Below are positions 1 through 8,771 of a stretch of DNA of 64,000 bases, one piece after another. Under the pieces are notes generated by a model, which did no database searches, was not told the origin of the DNA, and saw only the letters and a list, made by a program, of their open reading frames with translations. Every line of letters starts with the position of its first letter. Positions within the stretch are counted from its first letter, which is position 1. The DNA is from Acidobacteriota bacterium (GTDB lineage Bacteria; Acidobacteriota; Thermoanaerobaculia; Multivoradales; Multivoraceae), in NCBI GenBank assembly GCA_029263415.1, contig JAJCXN010000055.1:1-64000 (forward strand), given 5' to 3'. The position numbers and the translations under genes were made by a program.

Positions 1-156
1 GAAGCGCTGCTTTGCGCGCGCGATGACTCCGATGATGATGCTGGTGACGTGGGTATCTGGCTTGAGCAGGAATCGACCTTGAAGCGTCTTCGCTGTGATC
101 TCGACGGTACTCTTGCCGTTCTCTTGCGCTCCGTTGAGGAAGCGAACTGGGTGCAT
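1..156 (-). CDS. REP-associated/IS200-like (Y1) transposase, N-terminal part, runs off left edge
   Basis: This minus-strand frame starts at an ATG at 156 and stays open for 52 codons to the window edge. A GGGAGGGA purine run lies just upstream on the minus strand and can serve as ribosome binding site. The segment GRFLLKPDTHVTSIIIGVIA resembles the N-terminal part of the REP-associated tyrosine transposase (RAYT) family, which usually reads 'RFLLRP...NEIILGVIGRAQ' just before the catalytic HUH motif. The catalytic His and Tyr residues would lie beyond the edge, so activity cannot be judged. These proteins cut and join single-stranded DNA at short palindromic repeats. The identification rests on motif memory for a short segment and is moderate. 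Confidence 0.5.
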   Translation of the reverse strand, partial: MHPVRFLNGAQENGKSTVEITAKTLQGRFLLKPDTHVTSIIIGVIARAKQRF

Positions 157-346
157 GACTATCCCTCCCCGTACATAGACGCGGAGGGGCGATGGACTCG
201 CGCAAGTGACCGGCATTCGCGGAGTGATGCTCAAAAGAGGTTTGCAACGCGGAGAGCGCAGGAGTTCGCTGTGTGACCTTGAAGCAAGTCGCTCCGACCT
301 CGAAGCAACCCGTGCGGGGGCACGCCGACTACCGCCCAGTCCGCGA

Positions 347-3058
347 CTAGCGGACGCGAATCGCCCGCATTGGATCCAGTGTTGCTGCTCGCCTGGCAGG
401 CAGGAATGCCGCCAGCGTCGCAACGGTGAGCAGAACCACCACCACGAGTACAAACGTCGAAGGATCGTTGCTGCTGACTTGGAAGAGAAGCCCGCTCAGA
501 AACCTGGTCAAGATCAACGCACCGGTCACCCCCAGCGCGCAGCCGACGATGGTCAATAGAAGTCCTTCGCGCAGCACTTTTTGCACAATGTTGATGCGAG
601 TGGCACCTAGCGCCATGCGCGTACCGATCTCGGCGGTCCGCTGGCTGACACTGTGAGACAGCAGGCCGTAGAGCCCGATCGCAGCTAGCAGCAAGGCCAG
701 AGTAGAAAAGCTCGCCATCACCGCGACGTGAAAGCGCGGCATCACAACCGAGTCGCGCAATGTCGAGCGCAGTGTGCGCAGTCGGTAGGGAGGCACGCCC
801 GGAGCTAGTCGACGCAGCTGCTCGCGAATAGAAACCATGAGCGCCGCGGTGTTTGTTTCATTGCTATGAACTGTGATCGCGAAATCGCTTGGCGGGAACA
901 GCTCGGCGGATAGGTAGACCTGTGGTTTGCCCTCTTCGCTGAGTGAGAGTTGCTTGACGTGGCCAACCACCGCGATGACTTCATAGGATCGGTCTGCTGA
1001 GCTGAAATAGATGCTGCGGCCGACAGGGGATTCCCCGGGCCAGTAGCGATCCGCAGCCCAGCGATCAACGATCGCGGTGTTGGGACCGGTTGCATCCCGT
1101 TGATCGAACTCTCGACCTTCTTCCACCGTGATTCCCATGGTGCGAAAGAAGCCACTTCCTACGATCGTCGTCTCGCCCGACGGGGGACGGCCTTGCTCTT
1201 GGTCCTCGTTGCCGACGATGTGGAACGTTCCTGTTGATTGTCGCCCATCCAAAGGCACTCTGCCGGAGATCGCTGTGGACTCGACCTGGGGTATGGAAGA
1301 GAAGCTTTCTGTGAGCACTCGCTGGAAGGTGCGCCGGGCATCATCGTCGGCATAGTCAACGTCGGGCAGCGTGGCGCGCAGGGTGACTCTTCCGTCACTG
1401 TCGAAGCCGGGTTCGGTGCTCATCAAGGTGTCGAAGCTCTTGCCTAGAAGGCCCGCGCCCACCAGCAGGATGAGAGCGACGGCCACTTGTCCGACCACCA
1501 GTAGCGAGCGGAGTTGGCTTTGCTTTCGACTCGCGTTGGCGCTCTGCATGACATTGCGTAGTGCCGCCGATGAGCCCTTAAGAGCCGGCATCATGCCGAA
1601 GGTGATGGCGCAGAATCCGCCGACCAACATTGTGAACAAGGTCACTCGGAGGTCGAGCCTGACCTGGTCGAGACGCGGCACATCGTGCGGAATCCATACC
1701 GGACCGTAAGCGAGGGCGAAATGGGCGAGGGCCAGACCGAGTCCGCAGCCCAGCAATGCAAGCGCGCAGTTTTCGGTAAACAGTTGGCGGAGCAACCGGC
1801 CTCTCGACGCACCCAGGGACGATCGCAATGCGAGTTCTCCGGATCGTTCGGCGGTGCGAGCCATGAGAATGTTGGCCACGTTGAAGCACGCGATCAAGAG
1901 CACAAGTGCCACAGTGGCAAGGAGCACAAGCAGAGCTGTGCGCACGTTGCCGACCAGCTCCTCTTCCAGCGATCCGGTGGAAGCGCCCCAGCCGCTGGCT
2001 GAGAGATACTCGGCTCGCGCGGGCACTTGCTCGATGACTCCAGCTGCGATGGTCTCCATCTCTGCTTGCACCGTCTCGAGTGCCACCCCCTCCTTCGCTC
2101 GAGCGACCATGCGTAGGTATTCGTTGCCGCGGAAGCTGTCCGCCAGCTGGTCAGCAGTGAAGGTCAAGGGTAACCAAATGTCTGTGGACCGAGGGAAATC
2201 GAAGGCCGATTCCATGACCGCCAGCACTGTGTACTTCTCACCGTGGAGCGTGAGTTCAGTGCCCAGGAGCTTTGGATCGGCGTCGTATTCGGAAACCCAG
2301 AGCTCATGAGAGATCACCGCAACATTGGCGGCTTCGGCGCTCGCCTCGTGCGGGAACACGGGGTTGCCGAGAGCTGGGTTAACGCCGAGAACTTCGAAGA
2401 AGGCGGAGGTCACTTTGCTGACCGTGACTTTGCGCGCCGCTTGAGTCTGAAGGCCACCGAGGTTGTATGACAGCGGCGTCTGGATGGCCGCCGAGGCTTC
2501 GAGCGTCTCAGAAAGGTCCCGGCGATCTACATAGTCCGGAGGAGAAAGCGAGGTGACGGTGTCTCCATAGCGGCTGTAGAGAGTGACCAGTCGGTCCGGT
2601 TCGTCAAACGGCAACGGGCGCAAGAGCACGGTGTCGACCACGCTGAAGAAGGTGCTGTTGGCGCCGATTCCCACCGCCAGAGTTAACAGAACAGCGATTG
2701 CTGAGGTCGGGCGGCTGGCCACAGACTTGAGCGCATAGCGAAGATCCTGAAGGGTTGAACTGAGCATGCTGGTCCCTTTTGATGAGGTTTGGTGTCTCGA
2801 ACTGCTGATGTGATCTGGGGCTGGCAGCCACGAGCGGCGTGCAGATGAGGCTCTCTCGGCTAGCGAAGAGGTGAGCAACTCGAGGAAGGTTCGGAGGTTG
2901 AGCCAGAGCAGCGCTCGTGTGTCCTGCTCTCGCACGAGCTTTCTGCGACGGTCGCGGAAGAGTTCCATCAGTTCGCCACCAAACAGGTCGCGAAACTCTT
3001 TTGGGTAGAGCCTCAGACACAACCGGTAGCAGCGTTCGGCGAGAGCGCGACTCCTCAT
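347..3058 (-). CDS. ADOP-type ABC transporter permease (MacB/FtsX-like)
   Basis: The 903-residue protein has the layout of the acidobacterial duplicated orphan permeases. Residues 1-75 form a soluble prefix typical of the group (RLYPKEFRDLFGGELMELF). A first membrane helix near residue 118 (AIAVLLTLAVGIGANSTFF) is followed by a MacB periplasmic core domain, then three helices near 375-480. A second periplasmic domain follows, and three helices close the C-terminus (FSTLALLLAAIGLYGLLSHS). The family usually reaches 800-900 residues, so this copy is full length. It lacks an ATPase domain and none is encoded nearby. Its start overlaps the stop of the PadR gene upstream by four bases (ATGA), so the two are translationally coupled. 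Substrate is unknown; export of peptides or lipids is a family-level guess. Confidence 0.93.
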   Translation of the reverse strand: MRSRALAERCYRLCLRLYPKEFRDLFGGELMELFRDRRRKLVREQDTRALLWLNLRTFLELLTSSLAERASSARRSWLPAPDHISSSRHQTSSKGTSMLSSTLQDLRYALKSVASRPTSAIAVLLTLAVGIGANSTFFSVVDTVLLRPLPFDEPDRLVTLYSRYGDTVTSLSPPDYVDRRDLSETLEASAAIQTPLSYNLGGLQTQAARKVTVSKVTSAFFEVLGVNPALGNPVFPHEASAEAANVAVISHELWVSEYDADPKLLGTELTLHGEKYTVLAVMESAFDFPRSTDIWLPLTFTADQLADSFRGNEYLRMVARAKEGVALETVQAEMETIAAGVIEQVPARAEYLSASGWGASTGSLEEELVGNVRTALLVLLATVALVLLIACFNVANILMARTAERSGELALRSSLGASRGRLLRQLFTENCALALLGCGLGLALAHFALAYGPVWIPHDVPRLDQVRLDLRVTLFTMLVGGFCAITFGMMPALKGSSAALRNVMQSANASRKQSQLRSLLVVGQVAVALILLVGAGLLGKSFDTLMSTEPGFDSDGRVTLRATLPDVDYADDDARRTFQRVLTESFSSIPQVESTAISGRVPLDGRQSTGTFHIVGNEDQEQGRPPSGETTIVGSGFFRTMGITVEEGREFDQRDATGPNTAIVDRWAADRYWPGESPVGRSIYFSSADRSYEVIAVVGHVKQLSLSEEGKPQVYLSAELFPPSDFAITVHSNETNTAALMVSIREQLRRLAPGVPPYRLRTLRSTLRDSVVMPRFHVAVMASFSTLALLLAAIGLYGLLSHSVSQRTAEIGTRMALGATRINIVQKVLREGLLLTIVGCALGVTGALILTRFLSGLLFQVSSNDPSTFVLVVVVLLTVATLAAFLPARRAATLDPMRAIRVR

Positions 3059-3408
3059 GAGCCAGGTCCTTCGAGTAGCCGTTGGGTGCGATCGAGGCGG
3101 AGCAACACGTTCAGGCGCCTCGCTTCAGCAGTCGCTACCATGGCGCCTTGTTTGGACAACCGGTAGTAGCGACGGCGTTCGTCGTCTGCGTCCGCAGCTC
3201 GGCGCCGTTCACTGCGCTCAACCAAGCCTGCGGTCATCAGTCGCCGGATCGAGCGGTAGAGGTTGCCGGCGTCAAGTGTCACCTCGCCGGACGTCGTCTG
3301 CTCAATGTCTCTGAGGATTCCATAGCCGTGACGCTCTTCCTCCGTCAGGGCTAGCAGGATCAGAAAGTCGACCGGCTTGAGCGGCGTGTGGTTCTCTGGT
3401 GCTTTCAT
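3055..3408 (-). CDS. PadR-family transcriptional regulator
   Basis: The 117-residue protein is a PadR winged helix. The core reads DFLILLALTEEERHGYGILRDI, with the usual 'HGYGI' turn, then LDAGNLYRSIRRLMTAGLVE for the recognition helix and wing, and a short C-terminal helix after RRYYRLSKQG. PadR proteins are dimeric repressors that often respond to small hydrophobic molecules. This one is translationally coupled to the ADOP permease that follows it (ATGA overlap at 3055-3058), so it most likely controls its own two-gene operon. The upstream region (3409-3726) is shared with the divergent PadR gene at 3727 and contains palindromes suited to PadR binding. Confidence 0.93.
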   Translation of the reverse strand: MKAPENHTPLKPVDFLILLALTEEERHGYGILRDIEQTTSGEVTLDAGNLYRSIRRLMTAGLVERSERRRAADADDERRRYYRLSKQGAMVATAEARRLNVLLRLDRTQRLLEGPGS

Positions 3409-3521
3409 GGACTCTCCTCGGTCGCTGATGAAGTCGGCCGCTGATAAAGAAGCCGTGCCTCGACCGCTGATGAAGTAGGCGGCTGATGAATCGGCGTGCC
3501 TCGATCACTGAGTGTCGAGAC

Positions 3522-3555
3522 GACTATAGTCATTACGACTCTATGCACTCAGAGT
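3522..3555 (-). promoter_or_regulatory. Palindromic candidate operator for the minus-strand PadR gene
   Basis: A perfect 10-bp palindrome GACTATAGTC lies at 3522-3531. A related half site GACTCTATGC follows at 3537-3546 and an imperfect palindrome ACTCAGAGT at 3547-3555. They lie about 115 bases upstream of the PadR start at 3408. The sequence differs from the operator in front of the second PadR gene, which fits each regulator reading its own site. Between here and the PadR start the DNA carries three copies of GCTGATGAA (from about 3426 to 3490), whose meaning I cannot give. Function is inferred from position and symmetry only. Confidence 0.35.
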
Positions 3556-3652
3556 TTCACTACTCTTCGGACGGCCGCTCGTTAGAGACCAGCATCGGTT
3601 GACGCGTGCTTGCGGAGCAATCAAGGCGCTGCTCCAGTGAAACTGAAACTTC

Positions 3653-3706
3653 TTGACCGCCAGCACGTCAATAGCTACAGTGTAGTCATTAACTACTACA
3701 CTGTAG
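3653..3706 (+). promoter_or_regulatory. Promoter with overlapping double palindromic PadR operator
   Basis: A sigma-70-like promoter is visible: TTGACC at 3653-3658, a 17-bp spacer and TACAGT at 3676-3681. The -10 box lies inside the left arm of a perfect 12-bp inverted repeat (CTACAGTGTAGT at 3675-3686 and its complement at 3695-3706, 8-bp spacer). Each arm is itself nearly palindromic, and the two near-palindromes sit 21 bp apart, about two helical turns. A dimer pair binding here would block the promoter of the PadR gene at 3727, so simple autorepression is the likely reading. The role is inferred; the symmetry and spacing are seen directly. Confidence 0.6.
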
Positions 3707-3726
3707 TTGTCCTAGGAGGATGGATC

Positions 3727-4080
3727 ATGGCTGGAGTGGGTGAGTTCGAACAGTTGGTGCTTCTGGCCGTGCTGCGGCTTGGAGAGGAAGCTGCCTATGG
3801 CGTCAAGATCCGCCAGGCGATCGAGGAGGGTACCGGCCGCGACATTGCAGCAGGGGCGGTGTACACGACTCTTGCTCGCCTCGAGAACCGCGGGCTTGTC
3901 GGATCGCGAGCCGGTGAATCTACGCCTGAGCGATCTGGCAACCGACGCAAGTACTACGAGGTCTTGCCGGCCGGGGCGGCCGCCCTCTATCGCGCCTACG
4001 CGGCGGTCCAGTCGATGGCACGCGGCCTCGAACCGCAACTGGTTGACTTGGCTGCACAAGCCAACGGCCCAAGTCGCTAG
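3727..4080 (+). CDS. PadR-family transcriptional regulator
   Basis: The 117-residue protein is a second PadR regulator with the motif LRLGEEAAYGVKIRQAIEE and the recognition stretch AGAVYTTLARLENRGLV, followed by RKYYEVLPAG. The ATG at 3727 is preferred over an upstream in-frame start at 3610 because AGGAGG lies at 3714-3719, seven bases in front, and because the operator at 3675-3706 would otherwise be coding. The sequence belongs to the PadR branch that accompanies ADOP permeases in Acidobacteriota. The frameshifted ADOP gene begins 12 bases after its stop, so the two form an operon parallel to the minus-strand pair at 347-3408. Confidence 0.93.
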   Translation: MAGVGEFEQLVLLAVLRLGEEAAYGVKIRQAIEEGTGRDIAAGAVYTTLARLENRGLVGSRAGESTPERSGNRRKYYEVLPAGAAALYRAYAAVQSMARGLEPQLVDLAAQANGPSR

Positions 4081-4091
4081 GCGCGTTGTCG

Positions 4092-6784
4092 ATGCAAGAC
4101 CGATTGCCCATGCAAGACCGGCCGCCGAGGGTGACCCGTTGGTTGCTCAAGTGCCTGTTGCCGGTGGCTGTTCGAGAGTTCGTTGTTGGCGATCTCGATG
4201 AAGAGTTCTACGCGAAGTCTGAACTCAGTTGCACGAGTCGCGCACGGTCGAGTTGCACCAGGTGGTACCGATCGCAAGCTGCGCGCACCATCCTTCACTG
4301 TTTCCTGCACCGACGAACACTTCGGTTGCCTTCATCCAAACCACAACACCCAGCAGAGGTTGCGATGCATACGTTCCTGAACGATTTGAGGACCACTCTA
4401 CGGACCCACCGTGCTTCGCCCGGGTTTGCACTGTTGGTCGTTGCCACACTTGGCATTGGCGTTGGTGCAACGACTGCAATCTTCTCCGCCGTCAACGATG
4501 GGTTCCTGCGCCCGTTCCCGCTGCGCAGCCCAGAACGTTTGGTGATGTTGTTCGTCGACAATGAGGAAAGAGGGTGGAACCGCATTCATGCAGCGCCTGC
4601 AAACGTTGTGGACTGGAAAGAGCGGGTCGACGGATTTCAAGACGTTGCGCATTACGGCGACTTCACACGCAGCGCTGCGCTGGTGTCCGGTGCTGCTGAG
4701 CCGCAACTGGTCACTGTGGGTCAGGTCTCGGGCAACTTCTTCGAGGTGATTGGGGTCGCGCCCTACCTGGGGCGGGCTTTCACTAGCGAAGAGACATGGG
4801 CCGGGCACGAACCGGCGGTGGTCTTACGGCACGACACCTGGCGACGGGTGTTCAACGGCGATCCAGATATCGTCAACAAGACCGTTCGCATCGACGAAGT
4901 CGCTCACCAGGTCATTGGTGTGATGCCAAGGCAGCTCAAGCAAACGCTGACCGACGCTGATGTCTGGGTCCCGTTCGCCTGGACCGATGACCTCCGTGAG
5001 TCCGATTGGTTTCGCCAAGCGCACGTTGTACGTGCAGTGGCACGTCTTCAAGAGGGAGTGACGATCGAGCAGGCGGACCAGCAACTCTCAGCGGTTGCTT
5101 CCGGGTTGGAGCTTGAGTATCCACGCCTTAACCGGGGCATGGAGCCAGGTATGCAGAGCCTGCAGCCGTTCATAACGGGAGACAAACGACTGCCGCTAAT
5201 GCTCTTGTTCGGTGCGGTTTTAGTTCTTCAACTGATGGCTTGCGCAAATGTAGCCAACCTGGTGTTTCTTCGTAGCCTTAGGCGAGACACCGAGTTCGCG
5301 GTCAGAGCGGCGATGGGAGCCGGCCGCTCGCGCTTGATCCGACAGAATCTGACCGAAAGCCTGGTCTTAGCGAGCGCTGGCACCATCGCCGGTGTCGGCC
5401 TGGCAGCTCTCGGTCTCCGCTTGTTGTCGATTCTCTCTCCCGCACAACTAGGGGTTCGGCCTCTCTCACCCGATTGGCGAGTTGCGGCCTTCGTGCTTGC
5501 AACGATGCTGGCCAGTACCTTGATATTCGGTTTGCTTCCGGCTTGGATCTCGACCGGGCGGAACCTGGCCCAATCGTTGATGAGTCGTTCTCGGTCGGCA
5601 AGCCGCCAACAGGTCCGCCTCACTCACGGCATCACGGTGCTGCAAGTCAGCTCCGCTGTTGTGCTAGTTGCCGGTGCAGGTCTCTTGATGCAGAGCCTGC
5701 ATTCACTACGCAACGTTGAGACCGGCATCAACCCGGAAAACATCTTGACCTTCGAAGTCACTCCTCCGAAGGGCAACTACCCAAATGGAGCCGCTCGCGT
5801 TGATTAGCTCTAGCGTTGGAGGAGAGTCTTCGCTCGCTTCCCGGAGTTGTCAACGCAGGAGTCACTAGCAGCTTCCCATTTCTCGGTGAAGGGTGGACCA
5901 GCGACTTCAAGGTCGAAGGAACAGCGATCGATGACTTTGGCATTGACGTAAGGCACCGCTCCGCGAGCCCTCGGTACTTCGAAACGATGGAGGTTCCCGT
6001 GCTCGAAGGAGAGCTGTTCTCGCCGCTACTCAGGCCGGGGGATCCGGTGCCGGTGGTTGTGAATCAAGCGCTGGCTCTCAGATACTTTCCCAACGATAGT
6101 CCGGTAGGTCGGCGCATCACTTTCGATCGTGAACCGGACGAGGACAGCTATTGGTATTCGATCACGGGAGTGGTGGGCAACGAACGACTCTCTGCCAGCC
6201 AAGAGCCCCGGCCGGAGATCATCAATCACTTGATCGGAGATGCACCACGGACTATGCGCTTTACCGTGCGCACCGTCGCCGCGCCCCACCTGATCGTGCC
6301 GGTTGCGCGCAATGCCGTCCACGCTCTAGATCCGGGCATCCCGATGGGCAAGACACGCACAATGGCGGAGGTCGCAAATCACGCTTTGTCTCAAGAGCGC
6401 TTTCTCATGACCCTGCTGTTTGTATTTGCCGCTGCAGCACTATTGCTGACCGCTGTGGGTTTGTATGGCGTTGCCGCTCAAGGCGCTCGTAGCCGGCGGC
6501 GCGAGGTGGGTATCCGGGTCGCGCTCGGGGCTCAGAAAGGCGCGCTGCTTGTACTCCTGCTCAAGAGAGCCGGGATGGTGACGGCGATCGGCTTGGCCAT
6601 CGGGGGTGTGGGCGCGCTCGCCAGTGGCCGATTGATAGAGAGCCTGCTCTTTGAAGTTGAAGCGAACGATCCCCTCAACCTGTTGGCGTCGGGCGCCATT
6701 CTCGCGATCATTGCTCTCATTGCAGGCTATGTCCCAGCGCGTCGGGCGCTGAAAGCGGAACCCGCACAAGTCCTCAGCGAATAG
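4092..6784 (+). pseudogene. ADOP-type ABC permease, frameshifted near codon 572
   Basis: Two frames together make one ADOP permease of about 897 residues. The first runs from ATG 4092 to a TAG at 5805-5807. It covers the prefix domain (WLLKCLLPVAVREFVVGDLDEEF), the first helix (LLVVATLGIGVGATTAIF), the MacB core and helices 2-4. The second continues from about 5804 in another frame (LALALEESLRSLPG) through the second periplasmic domain and the last helices to 6784. Homology carries on without loss across the joint, which fits loss of one base in GATTA at 5801-5806, for example GATTTA in the parent. Either the gene is a recent pseudogene or the base is a sequencing error. No slippery heptamer is visible, so programmed frameshifting is unlikely. 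It follows its PadR regulator by 11 bases. Confidence 0.85.
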
Positions 6785-6999
6785 CTAAGAGTTAATGGCG
6801 TCTCTACTAGAGGTGTAGACCTTCGCTTGGGAGTACGTCGGCGAAGGCCCGGTCCTGGCTCAGAACGGTTTAGGAAGCCGCGCGGATGTTCTGAGCGATT
6901 CGTGGCGTGCTTGTTTGGCTCTGATCGTCCGAGCACCGCCCAGATCGCGGCAGAGTCAATGGTGCGACCCGGTTGGGCCTGGCAGCGCGCAACGCGAGT

Positions 7000-8484
7000 T
7001 CAGCTCAATTCTGCAAGTTCGGCCAGGGCTTTTGGCAGCATCTCGGAAAGGTCCTCCGCGATGAGTCCGGGTCCGAAGAGCACGGCCGAGCGACCGTGCA
7101 ACCAGACGGCGATGCATGCTGCTTCGAATGCTGGCACTCGCTGCGCGAGTAGGCCGCCAATGAACCCGCTGAGGACATCGCCAGAGCCGGCAGTGGCCAG
7201 GGTTGGCGGTGCATTGGTGTTGATGACGGCGCGACCATCGGGTGCGGCAATCACGGTGTCTGGACCCTTCGAGACCACCACGGCTCCGGTGCTTCGGGCC
7301 GCGGCTTGCGCACGCGCGAGGCGTGAGGGTTGATCGGTGGCAGGGAACAGCCTGGCGAACTCCCCGTCGTGAGGGGTGAGGACGCAACGTTCATTCAAGC
7401 AGTCAAAGAGGGTAGACGGCTCGTCTTGAAACGATGTGAGCGCATCTGCGTCCACGACGCACGCCATTCCGTGCGCGAGCGCTTTCACGACGTTGCTCCT
7501 TGTCGTTTCCCCGACGCCGTTGCCGGGCCCAAGAACCGCGGCATTCATGCGACGGTCCGCAAGAACAACATCGAGGTCATCGAAGCCAGTGGTCATGACG
7601 GCGTTCAACTGGCTGGCATGAGCCAACACTGCGTCAGGCGGGCACGCCACAGTGACGAGGCCAGCTCCCATCCGAAGTGCTCCGCGGGCGGCTAGCCTGG
7701 CTGCGCCGCCGTTCGCCAGCGGGCCCGAGACGATCACTGCATGTCCGCGCTTGTACTTGTGAGCGCTTTCGCCGAGCTGTGGAAAGTGAGCAAGCCAAAG
7801 AGCAGGATCGTTCTCCCATAGTTGCGGGGCGAGTGTCTCGGCTACCGAGCTTGCGATTCCGATATCGAGAACCTTCACCACTCCACAATGGTTGCGTCCA
7901 GGCATGAGCACGTGCGCGGGCTTCTTGCGGAAGAAGGTCACGGTTAGTTCGGCGTTGAAGACCGGGCCAGTTGCCTGCCCCGTGTTGCCGTCGAGACCCG
8001 AGGGCACGTCGATCGAAACGACGCGCACGGCGCTACGGTTGAGCTGTTCGATGAGATCGGCGGCTTCGCCTTGGATTTTGCGGTTGAGTCCTGCGCCAAA
8101 GAGAGCGTCGACCACAAGCGCGTTGGCTGCCTTCAAGGCAAACGCTGTCCCTGGCCTCAAGGCAAGCGCCAAGGGTTCGACGCTACCGGCCCAGCGCTCG
8201 AACATGTGGGCCGCGTCACCTTTGAGTTGGTCGGCGTCGCCGAGTAGAGCGAGGGTCACAGGCCATCCTGCGGTGTGAAGAATGCGCGCGACGACGAATC
8301 CGTCTCCGCCGTTGTTGCCAGGGCCGCACAGCACCAGGACCGGTTGCGGGGTGAACCGTTCCATCACGGCGCTGGCGACGCCGTGGCCCGCTTTCTCCAT
8401 CAGAACGACACCGGGGATTCCGGCCTCGATGGTGATCGCGTCAGCTTGATCCATCTGTTGGGTGGTCAGGAGTTCTAGAGTCAT
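7000..8484 (-). CDS. nnr: Bifunctional NAD(P)H-hydrate epimerase / ADP-dependent dehydratase
   Basis: This enzyme repairs damaged NAD(P)HX: the N-terminal half interconverts the R and S epimers and the C-terminal half dehydrates S-NAD(P)HX with ADP. Residues 1-220 are the YjeF_N domain, with LCGPGNNGGDGFVVAR and SIDVPSGLDGNTG. Residues 230-494 are the ribokinase-like YjeF_C domain. It carries VLTPHDGEFARLF, VVVSKGPDTVIA and NTNAPPTLATAGSGDVLSG, where the last GSGD loop holds the catalytic Asp. At 494 residues it has the usual length of the fused bacterial form, and both halves look intact. The ATG at 8484 begins MTLELLTTQQM, which fits the family N-terminus. The gene stands alone: convergent with the ADOP remnant and divergent from the M1 peptidase. 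The 215 bases before it (6785-6999) and 287 bases after it hold nothing I recognise. Confidence 0.95.
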   Translation of the reverse strand: MTLELLTTQQMDQADAITIEAGIPGVVLMEKAGHGVASAVMERFTPQPVLVLCGPGNNGGDGFVVARILHTAGWPVTLALLGDADQLKGDAAHMFERWAGSVEPLALALRPGTAFALKAANALVVDALFGAGLNRKIQGEAADLIEQLNRSAVRVVSIDVPSGLDGNTGQATGPVFNAELTVTFFRKKPAHVLMPGRNHCGVVKVLDIGIASSVAETLAPQLWENDPALWLAHFPQLGESAHKYKRGHAVIVSGPLANGGAARLAARGALRMGAGLVTVACPPDAVLAHASQLNAVMTTGFDDLDVVLADRRMNAAVLGPGNGVGETTRSNVVKALAHGMACVVDADALTSFQDEPSTLFDCLNERCVLTPHDGEFARLFPATDQPSRLARAQAAARSTGAVVVSKGPDTVIAAPDGRAVINTNAPPTLATAGSGDVLSGFIGGLLAQRVPAFEAACIAVWLHGRSAVLFGPGLIAEDLSEMLPKALAELAELS

Positions 8485-8771
8485 GGCCGTACTCTAAGCA
8501 ATCGTCGGCGAATGCATTGACGTCTTTAGCGGCATGTAGGACGTGTGCATGAACTCGGAGTTTCCCTGAGTTGCACGGTTGGTGCGTTGTTGGAGCGCCG
8601 GTACTGCAGTGCGGCGGGGCGAGTGAGGGGCGTTCCTGATCAACTAACGACCCAGCAAGCTAGCCGTTGTCCAGCCGTTGCCCAGCCGTAACCCAGAACA
8701 ACAGGTACCGTCGGCTTCACTTGAGATACCCTGGTCTCCACCTCCAGAGCATCATTCGGCCGGAGACAGTC

